Below are positions 28,412-37,704 of a stretch of 64,000 nt of DNA, in pieces. The position numbers and the translations under genes were made by a program. Position 1 is the stretch's first letter; each line of letters opens with the position of its first letter. This DNA comes from Epithemia pelagica (lineage: Eukaryota; Bacillariophyta; Bacillariophyceae; Surirellales; Surirellaceae). The stretch covers positions 310,001 through 374,000 of the forward strand of contig OX337231.1 of the NCBI GenBank assembly GCA_946965045.2, written 5' to 3'. Below the pieces are notes generated by a model. It made no database searches. It saw only the letters and a list, made by a program, of their open reading frames with translations, and had not been told where the DNA came from.

Positions 28412-29872
28412 ATGACCACGACGAACGAGGCTGCACCGTCCAGTAAGCCACACCCACCATCTCCATGGGTGTCGTCCCAGCACAACACCAGTAGTACTAC
28501 TTCTCGCAGTAATCGTAGTTGTAGTACTACGGGCATGGCCGCCATGACGGAGAATTACAATCAACAAAATGCCTCTCAATCCACCGCCTGGCCACATTTG
28601 CAGCCCTTGATGCAACAAGCCTTGCACGATTTATTGCTGCAACAACAACAACAACAACAATAAGATTGCCACAACGAAACAACAACCACGACCACCTTTG
28701 CCGTGGCCGATTTGGGATGTGCCACGGGGGGCAATTCGATTGCACCCTTGTCCTTCATTGCGCAAACCATCTTGGCGCCGTCGCAGTCTCCCAAACATGA
28801 CGACGACAAGAAGGACAACCACCCTGTGACATCATCACCACCACCAAGGAGGAAATTTCAACACTTGCAAATCTACTTGGTGGATTTGCCGTGCACGGCT
28901 TGGAATACGTTGGCCAATACCGTGACACGGCAAGCCCTGCTTCCCTTTCCTGAAAACAACAACGACGACGACAACATGAATGATATTTGCATTGCCATGG
29001 TCCCTCGTTCCTTTTATCAACCCACCACCACTCCGAATACTAAATTGCACATGTCCTATAGTTTGGTGGCGGTTCATTGGATGCAAGGTCATCCCTGTCC
29101 GATTGCCACGGGGTTGTATGCCACAGCTCCCTTGCACAATTTCAATCCCCACGCATATCAAGCCTGGATCGACGCCGGTGCGGCCGATTGGAAAACCTTG
29201 GTCCAAGCTCGATACCAGGAATTGCACGTGGGAGGATATTTTGTGTGCACCGTGGCCAGTGCAAAGGCCACGGGAGACTATCCCTGGTCTCGGGTGGGAT
29301 ATCTCGTCTACCAAGGCCTGTGTCAAGGCATTCGTCGTCGTAACAACCACCACAACAGCAGTCCAATCATCATTCAAATGGAGGACTTGTCATCCTGTGT
29401 CTTGCCCTGTTGTTGGCGCACGGAATCTCAAGTTCGGGCAGGCTTTGATCCGAAGCAGTGGAAGGTACACGTCTGTGACTTTTACGAAACACAAGATCCC
29501 CTGCACCGTGCCTTGGAACCACCACCACCACATGACGACAAGGACCAGGAGGACGCCGTCAAGAACAAGGACAACCAATTGTCGGCAATGGACTATGCCA
29601 TGTCTGTGGTCCAAGCCTGGAAGGCCATGGGACATGCCACCTTGGCACAAGCCTTGAGGCATGCCGTCCAAGAACGACGTCGTCGGCAACAAGCACAACC
29701 AGAATCTTCCCACAACGACAAAGACAACGACGAGGTACAACGAGCCGTCGAACAACTCTTGGAACAGGCCTATACCTCCTGCTTGGAACCGATTGCTTCC
29801 GATCCCGACACGTACAATTTGGATGTCGCCTTTTGGTATGTCTTGGCCCAAAAACTTGGCGACGAAGAATAG
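28412..29872 (+). pseudogene. SABATH carboxyl methyltransferase, cassette copy B, nonsense codon
   Basis: Same family as copy A. From ATG 28412 the frame reads through MTENYNQQNASQS into the polyglutamine run and stops at TAA 28661-28663, where block A has CAA. The same frame is open again through VADLGCATGGNS to the natural end at 29872. It keeps the segment missing from A (SSCVLPCCWRTESQVRAG..., a charged linker, then VEQLLEQAYTS). A single C-to-T change therefore separates the two halves. Translation starting beyond the stop would lose the N-terminal substrate/SAM helix. It is either a very recent pseudogene or dependent on readthrough. Neither block carries an intact copy. Confidence 0.75.
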
Positions 29873-29944
29873 CTATTCGTATATACACTGGAGGATGATT
29901 GGCCACCGCCCTCCATACGGCGGGCCGTCGGTTGGGACAATCTT

Positions 29945-30140
29945 TCTGCTGGACTGGAAGCCTTATTATTCATTGTGTAAGACAGCGGAACAACGAAGGA
30001 AGAGGGGACTTTGGCAACGCCGACGAGATCCAAAGACTGTGATGCGTGGATCTGTTCTCGAAGCTTTGGATGTTTTAACGCTCAACGACAATAAACAGGA
30101 AGCGTTCGAGATGTAGAAACTGAACGGTGGAAGAATCGAG
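29945..30140 (-). repeat. Inverted relic of the SABATH 5' region (block C)
   Basis: The reverse complement matches the DNA just upstream of the SABATH genes (about 8870-9090 and 28,105-28,325), including the words ggcttccagtccagcagaaa and aataata. It lies 3' of SABATH B in the opposite orientation. This is what is expected if block C is an inverted cassette whose methyltransferase body was deleted. Confidence 0.65.
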
Positions 30141-30195
30141 TTTATTGTGACCCAGCCCTTATTATAAAAGCGAACGCAATTTTTGCTTTGTGGAT

Positions 30196-30768
30196 CTAGT
30201 CCGCTCCTGAGAAGGCAATAGTTGTGACGGTTGCTTGGCCCAACGACGACCAGGACGTCAAGGTGCAGCCATCGTAGTCTTTCGAAAACACAACAAGTAG
30301 CCTGCTTTCATCCTTGTCCTTTGCTTCAAAACCAGCCGCCTCAAAGCATTGATGAGAAAATTGAGAGGAGAGCAAACAAAAACACAGAGGGTGAATTGAT
30401 TGTTAGCCAACGACGAATTGAATAAATTCAAAACAAAACATCGAATCAAATGGAAAACACAGCTCACCATTTGCTTGCTGCACACTAGCTGGTGCAACCA
30501 CAATCAATGGACTATCGCTTGTTGTATCTGTGGGAACAGCTTCCCGGGGACCCATGCAGTTAGTGCTGAGAAAAGGAACATTCGTTCCCGGAGGGTAGAT
30601 GGCAAGTTGAAAAGCAGCGCAATGATTCAGCGCCAGTTGCGCTGTTTCCTTCACAGCAATTTTAAGTCGATCCACAATCCCATTAAACTCATATATTCCA
30701 AATACCGAAGGTTTTGTATCGTTTTCACCAATAAACAGCTTTACCCAAACAGAAGGACGACTCGTCAT
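30196..30768 (-). CDS. Orphan Crinkler-type N-terminal (ubiquitin-like) header
   Basis: From ATG 30768 the first 100 residues read VWVKLFIGEND..., then DRLKIAVKETAQLAL, FQLAIYPPG and VPTDTTSDSPLIVVAPA. This matches the pattern of the Crinkler/CR-protein header: a beta-grasp domain with LK-x-A(V/I)K, a central Y-x-PG strand and a terminal PLIVVAP. A donor GTGAGC follows at 30,467 (phase 1). An open frame ending at TAG 30,196-30,198 (KDESRLLVVFSKDYDG...) is a likely second exon, but the acceptor could not be fixed. No nuclease, NTPase or kinase domain follows, so the header is on its own. It is divergent from nuclease-kinase copy C. Confidence 0.55.
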
Positions 30769-31186
30769 TGTGTTGATATAGGGCTGATGCGCACTCTCAT
30801 GGGTTGGTTTTGGAATGGACTGAAGACATGGTCGGCCATAGCTGGAAAATCTCAACCATCCACGATTTTAAACGCCATGACCCGTCGCGAGTCACAAAAG
30901 AGCGTTTGAATCGCGGAACCAGAACCATGCACAAGGGACAACCCCCAGCGCGGGGGTTTCGAGGTTGTAGATTCTGGCTTACACCAATTACACCCTATAA
31001 GCCAACCCCCCCTGGGGGATGAGGAAAAAGTAAGTCACATTCACTATAATGTAGAGAGTAGAGAGTACATGGAGCCAAAGAGTGTCATCCGCGTGTTGTG
31101 CAGCAACAAAAGAGAGTCCAACAAAAGTCATATCCGTCGACAAAAATCCGCTCCTGTACCTCGCTGTCGCTGCAGATTCGTATAGT
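30769..31186. promoter_or_regulatory. Divergent interval upstream of nuclease-kinase copy C
   Basis: Contains the conserved kinase-proximal segment also found upstream of copies A and B (caaaagagagtccaacaaaa, about 31,105-31,125). Two GC-rich hairpins precede it: AACCCCC-5nt-GGGGGTT at 30,940-30,958 and a CCCCC/GGGGG pair at about 31,006-31,018. No TATA box assigned. Confidence 0.4.
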
Positions 31187-33313
31187 ATGGACCAAGAAAA
31201 TGGTATTCGAAAGAGTCCTCCGACTGATGGCGGAGATAAGCAAAGTGATTCGTCAGTTCCAGCAGCCGCAGCGGGACAAGGCAAAGCGAAAAAGCTCCGA
31301 GTAGCAGCAATCCCGGATCCCTTTCAGATGCTACTCTACAACTTGGAAGATGGACAAGACGAGGGAGTCGCCATCAGCGACATTGATGATCTCCTGCAGC
31401 ATGACGAGGAAGACAAGAAGACTGGTTTGTTGAAACTTGTCCAGGCATTAGCCAAGGAACGCAAGGAACTTGTCCAACAAAAAGAGGAACTTGTCCAACA
31501 AAACGTGGAAAAGGACGAAAAGATAGTCGAAAAGGACAATAAAAACAAGGAACTTGTCCAACAAAACGTGGAAAAGGACAATAAAAACAAGGAACTTGTC
31601 CAAAAGATGAAGGAAAAGGACAATACAAACAAGGAACTTGTCCAAGAAAATGAGCAACTTGTCCAAGAAAATGAGGAACTTGTTCAACAACGCAAGGAAC
31701 AAGCCCAAAAGATGAAGGAAAAGCGCAACCTTTTGGCACGTTCAATTGAGAATGTTTATTATCATTCCTATGGCACACCCGAACAAAAGCTTCGTCTTCC
31801 TCCGATAAACGTCGACCTCCAAATCAAACCCAGCGTGCACGGACACGAAATGATGAAGGCAGAAATTGTGCCATCAGAGTTTCCCATCAAAAGTCAATTG
31901 ATTCCTACCCGCTACCGGAAAAACGAGGGAAGCCCTGATATATATGAAATTGCAAGTAGCCTTGACGTGAACAGCAACATATCGTACGATGGCAAGATTC
32001 GGTACATGAATGAGATTGATGTACAATGCCGGTGCAAGGAATTGGTACAGGATATGATTGGGTGCCTTGGTCTTCGAAACCTCCTGAATGTACATATGGA
32101 GATTTCTTTGTATGGGAAAAGGCCCGACATTCTTGGTGTTTCGTGGAATGGAAAAGTTGTTTTTTGTGTTGAAGTGAAAGCTCTCGAGACCAAACAAGGT
32201 GAAGTGTTTGAAAGCGGAATCGTAGCCGGACAAATCTTTGACTACCTCATGACCATGAAGCAGCTGGGTGTACCCCATCCACTCGGTGCCATTATGACAT
32301 ACAATGGTATCCGGATCGTTTCACTGGAAAATTTCCAAGAGAATCATGAGCTGGAAGAAGCTGCCGAGGAGGGCGGTGGAGATGTTGTCACGCAGCGATC
32401 CGAAATGCCGAAGGAAACCAAAGAGGCTGCCAGTCCCCAGAAAGAAAGGATCTCAATAAAAGACGTAGTGGCAAAAGACAACGAGACCGTAGTTGATGAA
32501 AGTGGCTACATTGCTCCAAAGGTGTACGGCTCCCAGACGTTTTGGAATGATGATGTACCACTTGCTCTCTTCCTTGCGCTCAAGGTCGCTTTCTCTCAAC
32601 ATTGTGAGAACACGCTAGTGAAACTTCCTATTGTCAAACCGCAAGACAATATAGGATCTCGGATTTTTGCCAAAGTGACGGAAAAGGGTCTCAAATTCTA
32701 CAAATTGTCCTCCGACTTTCCACTACTAGTGAACGAGCCTGCCGGATCAACGTCGAAAGTTTTCTATTTGCTAGCCCAGCTGGGCCGTGGCTCTGCAGGG
32801 GAAGTGTACTTGGCCTGCAACTCAGTGGGTAGGCTTTGCGCCATCAAGCTGTATCCACACAAACGATCCTATGGCGCCACGGAAGAGGAACGGAAAAAAG
32901 AACACGCCAAAGAGCTCACGAGGGTCCAGGAAATCCGTGACAAGGAACTCAAAAATTGGAAGAAACTCTTTCCAAAAATGAAGCATGTCAAAGAACACAC
33001 GCTGAATGGCCTTCCTGCATTGCAGATGCCGTACCTTCGGCAACTAGAGACGAACGTCCAGGAACGCAGCAATTGCCTTGCAGATATTAAATCGGAACTC
33101 GAGCGGTATGCTGCCGAGAACCTGATGTACAAGAGCATGGACCTGCGCTGGCACCATGTATGCAAATTTCCCAGCGAAGATGGAAGTGATAGCATTATTC
33201 TTGTTGACTTGGAATTGCTGGAGAAAATTGTCGACAATCGGGAGAATTTGACTCCAGAAAAAAGAATGGAAGTTGTCGATTCCCAAATACAGGCTCTCCT
33301 TTCTTGTCCATGA
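31187..33313 (+). CDS. Crinkler-type nuclease-kinase protein, inverted copy C, PD-ExK retained
   Basis: 708 residues from ATG 31187, the position equivalent to the starts of A and B; an earlier in-frame codon at 31082 lies in the conserved promoter. The coiled coil (about 85-195) is longer, with extra repeats of KDNKNKELVQ. The PD-(D/E)XK region is complete: KRPDILGV and, 11 residues on, VEVK with Glu (codon 32171-32173). The kinase-like half has LGRGSAGEVYLA near 531, AIKLY, DLRWHHV near 651 and VDLELLE near 672. The catalytic-loop Asn is His, as in A and B. It is more divergent from A and B than they are from each other. A Crinkler-RHS-type nuclear effector or genome-conflict protein is the family-based guess. 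Confidence 0.78.
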   Translation: MDQENGIRKSPPTDGGDKQSDSSVPAAAAGQGKAKKLRVAAIPDPFQMLLYNLEDGQDEGVAISDIDDLLQHDEEDKKTGLLKLVQALAKERKELVQQKEELVQQNVEKDEKIVEKDNKNKELVQQNVEKDNKNKELVQKMKEKDNTNKELVQENEQLVQENEELVQQRKEQAQKMKEKRNLLARSIENVYYHSYGTPEQKLRLPPINVDLQIKPSVHGHEMMKAEIVPSEFPIKSQLIPTRYRKNEGSPDIYEIASSLDVNSNISYDGKIRYMNEIDVQCRCKELVQDMIGCLGLRNLLNVHMEISLYGKRPDILGVSWNGKVVFCVEVKALETKQGEVFESGIVAGQIFDYLMTMKQLGVPHPLGAIMTYNGIRIVSLENFQENHELEEAAEEGGGDVVTQRSEMPKETKEAASPQKERISIKDVVAKDNETVVDESGYIAPKVYGSQTFWNDDVPLALFLALKVAFSQHCENTLVKLPIVKPQDNIGSRIFAKVTEKGLKFYKLSSDFPLLVNEPAGSTSKVFYLLAQLGRGSAGEVYLACNSVGRLCAIKLYPHKRSYGATEEERKKEHAKELTRVQEIRDKELKNWKKLFPKMKHVKEHTLNGLPALQMPYLRQLETNVQERSNCLADIKSELERYAAENLMYKSMDLRWHHVCKFPSEDGSDSIILVDLELLEKIVDNRENLTPEKRMEVVDSQIQALLSCP

Positions 33314-33399
33314 GGATGACATTCTCAAATGGGGAAGATTGTCGTTCGATGGATACAATATCGTTTCATTATGTTGAGTGGAAAGAATCGAAAGCTCTC

Positions 33400-33735
33400 T
33401 CGTTGCGGTCCTAGTAGAGGAGTCACTCCTTGTCACGGGTTTTCTGGACCTCCCCCCAACGCTTTGTCGTGATCTTTTGTCCGTTTCCGTGGTTGCCAAT
33501 GATCGCTTGTATGGATACAGCTTGATGGCGCAAAGCTCAGCGCTTGCGTTGCCAGGGCAAGTTTACTTGGCCTGCAACTCAAGGGGTAAGCTTTGCGCCA
33601 TAAAGTTGTATCCATACGAGCAATGGTATGCCGCCACGAATTGGAAGAAAGTATTCCCAAAAATCAAGTCTGTCAAAAAACACAAGCCTTTCTGCATTGC
33701 AAATGCCGTACCTTCTGTAACTATCTAGAGACGAG
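33400..33735. pseudogene. Shattered fourth nuclease-kinase remnant
   Basis: Two fragments of the kinase part lie head to head. About 33,420-33,560 matches the gene in minus orientation (glycine-loop end, lysine region, Arg/Lys helix). About 33,545-33,735 matches in plus orientation (GQVYLACNSRGKLCAIKLYPYEQWYA..., then NWKKVFPKIKSVKKH) and skips part of the gene. Together they form an imperfect inverted repeat around the glycine-loop sequence. Non-functional. Confidence 0.7.
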
Positions 33736-33972
33736 CCTCCAGGAACGTGGTCATTTCCCGTGTCGTGCCGTTCACTAAAAAATGTCAAGGGCTATGACTA
33801 TACGAGCAATTCTGCCAAAGACTGCTCAGATCGTGATGTCTCGTGTAGAAAGAGTCCGTAGCGCTTAGGTCGCGGAAATCGAAAATGACGTGGTTTCGTT
33901 CGGAAGCTCGTTGGGTGTTGGTGTGGTGGTTGCCGTCGTGGCTTGCAAATCACACTTATCTCTCACACCACC

Positions 33973-35964
33973 ATGGTTGCAACAACAACAAGAAGAAGAA
34001 GAATGAGTGTCCTTCTTGGTGGTAGTACTACTGCAGCAGCATGCTCGTTTCTGGTCAGAGCTGCCTGGGTGTTGTTTCTACTCTCGATGGATTCACCTAA
34101 TGTGGTGAATGCCTTTTCCATCATGGGAGTCACCACCCAACCATCAGCAGCACAACCATGGTCCCTTTCTCGTCCGTCATCCTCCCGACTGTTTCAAAGT
34201 ACTACTACTCCGAACGAACCATCCTCCGTCACTCCCAAACAGGACCCAGTCGCCGCGGCCAATCTTAAGAATATTCTTCCCCCCACTGAAGCCGATGTGA
34301 TTGTGATTGGATCGGGCTTGGCCGGGTTGTCCTGTGCCGCCTTGTTGTCGTATTGTCATGGCAAACGGGTCGTCGTGTTGGAATCCCATGACATTCCCGG
34401 TGGAGCTGCGCATTCGTGGACGCGACGTGGCTTTCACTTTGAATCGGGACCGAGTTTGTACAGTGGCTTGTCCACACCCACGTCACCCAATCCGCTCAAG
34501 GGTATTTTTCAAATGCTCGACAATCCCGAGTTGGAACCGACATGGTTGACCTACGATCGATGGGGCACGGTACTGCCGGATGGATCCAAATTTGCCGCCA
34601 AAATTGGACCCGAAGAATTTGAAACCGTCCTCTTGGAACAAGGTGGTCCGGAAGCTGTGGAGGAATTTGCCACTCTCATGGATCGCATGAAACCCTTGTC
34701 CAATGCCGCCCAAGCCTTGACATCCTTGGCCTTGCGCGAAGATGCGGGTGCCGTCGTGACTCTGCTCAAATATCCCGTGGCACTCTGGGATACGCTCCGT
34801 CATGGTGCCGCACTCCAACAACCCTTTTCCACCATGGTGCAAGAAATGCAATTAAAGAATCCGTTTGTCAAAAATTGGCTCGACATGTTATGCTTCCTGT
34901 TGCAAGGCTTGCCCGCGGCGGGTACCATGAATGCCGTTATTGCCTACATGTTGGCCGATTGGTATCGACCCGGTGTCACCTTGGATTTCCCCAAGGGCGG
35001 ATCCGGTGCCATTGTCGATGCCTTGGTCCGCGCCGTCCAACAAGCACCCTCGTCGTCCTCCTTGTCGTCGTCGTCGAGTCCCACGGGGGGTGTCTTTTGC
35101 AATTGTCATGTGGACCAAATCTTGGTGAGTGACAATGGACAAGAAGCCATTGGTGTGCAATTGGCCACTGGACAGCAAATTATGGCCCGACAAGCCGTCG
35201 TGTCCAATGCCGATCCGTACGTCACCTGGAACCTGTTGAAGCCTTCCCAATCACGCTTGTCGGATTCAATGGTCACGTACATGGAGGAGTGGATCAATAC
35301 CGATACCACTACGGGTGGTGTGGACGATCTAAAGAGTTTTATTCATTTGCATGCCGGCATTAATGCCACGGGTTTGCCCACGACCCCCAGTGCCGACTTT
35401 CCCGCCCAATGGGCCGTCATTCGCGATTGGGAAGCGGGCGTCGAAGCGCCCCGCAACATTGTCTTGTGCAGCATGCCCAGTTTGATTGATTATGCGAATG
35501 AAACGTCGTGTTTGGCACCGCCCGGCTGTCATGTACTTCATGCCTATGTGCCGGCCACGGAACCCTATGCCGACTGGGCCGGTCTGGATCGATCCTCTCC
35601 CGAATACTTGGCCCGCAAGGACGAAGCGGCCGACTTTTTGTGGACAGCGATTGAGGAATATATTCCCAATGCGCGCGAACGAGCCATTCCCGGAACGGTG
35701 CAAATTGGGACACCCTTGACGCACGAACGATTTTTGCGACGGACCCGGGGCACCTATGGACCACGCCTCGTGGTCGGTGGCGGCGATTCCTCGTCATCCT
35801 TGCCGAGTCATGGAACACCCTTGTCGCACTTGTACATGGTCGGTGACTTTACCTTTCCGGGAATTGGGGTACCCGCCACGGCCGCCTCGGGTGCCATTGC
35901 CGCCCATTCCTTGGTGCCCGTGTGGGATCACCTGAAACTGCTCGACAAGTTGAAATTGCCCTAA
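33973..35964 (+). CDS. Carotenoid isomerase-like FAD oxidoreductase (CRTISO/phytoene desaturase family), plastid-targeted
   Basis: 663 residues from ATG 33973. An FAD-binding Rossmann motif VIVIGSGLAGLSCAALL near residue 108, VVLESHDIPGGAAHS with the family's second acidic/Gly signature, then the CRTISO-type middle and a C-terminal block VGDFTFPGIGVPATAASG that closes over FAD. The family works on poly-cis carotenes (prolycopene isomerase) or related polyene and fatty-chain substrates using reduced FAD; this paralogue's substrate cannot be told. The leader is hydrophobic and ends VVNAF-SIM, a typical diatom plastid-entry site. No introns. An internal Ser run (about 360-375) is low-complexity. 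Confidence 0.85.
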   Translation: MVATTTRRRRMSVLLGGSTTAAACSFLVRAAWVLFLLSMDSPNVVNAFSIMGVTTQPSAAQPWSLSRPSSSRLFQSTTTPNEPSSVTPKQDPVAAANLKNILPPTEADVIVIGSGLAGLSCAALLSYCHGKRVVVLESHDIPGGAAHSWTRRGFHFESGPSLYSGLSTPTSPNPLKGIFQMLDNPELEPTWLTYDRWGTVLPDGSKFAAKIGPEEFETVLLEQGGPEAVEEFATLMDRMKPLSNAAQALTSLALREDAGAVVTLLKYPVALWDTLRHGAALQQPFSTMVQEMQLKNPFVKNWLDMLCFLLQGLPAAGTMNAVIAYMLADWYRPGVTLDFPKGGSGAIVDALVRAVQQAPSSSSLSSSSSPTGGVFCNCHVDQILVSDNGQEAIGVQLATGQQIMARQAVVSNADPYVTWNLLKPSQSRLSDSMVTYMEEWINTDTTTGGVDDLKSFIHLHAGINATGLPTTPSADFPAQWAVIRDWEAGVEAPRNIVLCSMPSLIDYANETSCLAPPGCHVLHAYVPATEPYADWAGLDRSSPEYLARKDEAADFLWTAIEEYIPNARERAIPGTVQIGTPLTHERFLRRTRGTYGPRLVVGGGDSSSSLPSHGTPLSHLYMVGDFTFPGIGVPATAASGAIAAHSLVPVWDHLKLLDKLKLP

Positions 35965-37076
35965 CAAGTAAAACTAAGTATCAGGCCTCTACTATAGTAG
36001 TAGTGTGTATGACGCGCGCAACGATCAAATAGAACAAGCTACCATGATGCAGTCAATGTTGCTCACGAGTTTGCAGATTGTAGGATTCGTGTCGAATGGA
36101 AGATGATTGGAACCAAAGACCCATTGGTTTCTGTATGACGGCCGGAATACAACTTTGTGGTGGTAGTTGAGAGTGAAAAAAAGACCTCTCCAAGTGGTCA
36201 CCAGCTGCCAACAACAAGTGCAGATACAGTTTACGTTTGTGTAGAAAAGGCTACGATTTCCATGGTCCCTTCCGAAACAAGTAGGTAGGAGGAGTACTTG
36301 CCGTTTGAGCGCTCGTTGCTTGCAGCAACGAGGTATTGTGTTGATTCCTTGTCGTGAACGAGACAGCGAAAAACGGATATGTTCCGAGCCATGCACAAAT
36401 CCAACAGAACCCCATTGCGGATGATCCTGCAGTCTCGTTCCATTTCATTTCTGGAACAGACACCAAATCAAAGACTATACCTAGCTAGGAATCTGAGAAA
36501 CGAAGTGACTAGCTAGAAGACTTTTTCAAGCGTCGGACAAAGTTTGTTCGAGTCCAACGAAACAAGTGTCTTGGGGCACAAATGGCATCCGCAATCGGAG
36601 ATGAGGAGGGCTTGGTTTGCGTTTTTCCCCTGCAGAGTTGACCATAGACTGCGTGACATCTGCGACTGCACCCTCGCGTAGAACATTTTGAGTCATCAGT
36701 CGTGCAACGGAACACCGAGATTGGATGGTTCCTGCGCGTTCCGAGCGGAGAAAGGAGCCTGCGCGCCGTCACAAAAAGCTACTCCACACGAAGGAAAAAG
36801 ACACTGGAAACGTTTGGGAGGAGTGTGGAGCCCCCCAAGAGAGTGGGAAACGTAACAAACACCCCGCAATACACACAGCAAACAGCAAACCCAAAGCACA
36901 AAAGGTTGCCCAAGCCAGGATTGCCCTTTTGCTTCTTGTGAGAGTTTTGCAACGGGAGTCCACACCCGACAAAACTGCATCGCACCAAACAAAAGGCTCA
37001 CAATCTGCAAACGACAGCGACACAACAGCTCCCGAAATATTTGAAACAACGCACACCCAAAGCATAATACCATACC
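35965..37076. other. Intergenic, no supported gene
   Basis: About 1.1 kb between the FAD oxidoreductase and the next gene. Short minus-strand frames are inconsistent and motif-free. No RNA gene or repeat recognised. Confidence 0.4.
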
Positions 37077-37704
37077 ATGGGCGCCTTTCATTCCAGACCC
37101 TCCGCAACCACACCTCAATTCTCCCATGATGGAGTCATGGTGGATGTCCCCATTTTCACTGTTACCTTTGTACGTACATCTATGGCCGCTCTTTTGTGTG
37201 TTTGTGTTTCTCCTGTTCTCATTTGGTTCGGTTCTATGATTGCTGTATGCTCGTGTGGGTCTAATTCGACATTTGCAGATGGAAGGCAAACGAGGCCGGG
37301 GTGTCGATGAATTTTTGGCAGCCTTGACCGCCATTCGACGTGCGTGGCCGCAAGCGGTGGTCAAGGATGACAATATCTTGTTGCGAGAAGTCCCCTTCAA
37401 GGTTTCGGTCCAGGAAGGCATGAAACACAAGAACCACAAAAAGAGGCAGGGTCGCAAACACGAGGACGAAGCAGTGGTCTCCAAAGACTTGTGGATTGGC
37501 GAACAAGCCGATTTGAAACAAGCCAATCCCGACAAACGACAACGCTGCATGGCCGAAATTACCGCAGCCGTGGAACAATACAAGCAGGACTACTTGCAAG
37601 CTCAACAACTCAAATTGGCGCTCTTGCATCAAGAACAGCAACAGTCAGAGCAAGAACAACCATCACTGGCGGCAGTTGCTCCACAGGCACAGGCAGTCCA
37701 TTAA
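37077..37704 (+). CDS. VTF-intron family member 1, small unknown protein
   Basis: 172 residues after splicing. Exon 1 37077-37169 (31 codons, ending PIFTVTF), intron 37170-37278 with GTACGT and TTTGCAG, exon 2 37279-37704, phase 0. Exon 2 starts MEGKRGRGVDEFLAALTAIR and continues AWPQAVVKDDNILLREVPFKVSV, then a Lys/His-rich region, a helix with DKRQRCMAEITAAVEQYK and a Gln-rich tail. Members at 49.5 kb and 57 kb have the same exon boundary and the pattern A-I-x-R-x-W-P...V...P-x-x-V-x-V. The fold (beta strand, helix, beta strands) loosely recalls Rdx/SelW-type thioredoxin-like proteins, but no CxxC is present; this is speculation. Function unknown. Confidence 0.7.

Larger units (their letters stand above)
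24000..29960 (+). repeat. Segmental duplication block B (three-gene cassette)
   Basis: Direct copy of block A at a distance of about 19.2 kb, or about 8.9 kb if the DIRS insertion is discounted. Gene order and intergenic DNA match. It keeps the full-length membrane protein and the methyltransferase segment deleted in block A, but has its own nonsense codon in the polyglutamine run. Confidence 0.9.

Noticed and set aside
36696-37583. 295-codon minus-strand frame
   Set aside because: Antisense shadow of VTF-family member 1 and its promoter; the plus strand has a matching paralogue with the same intron.
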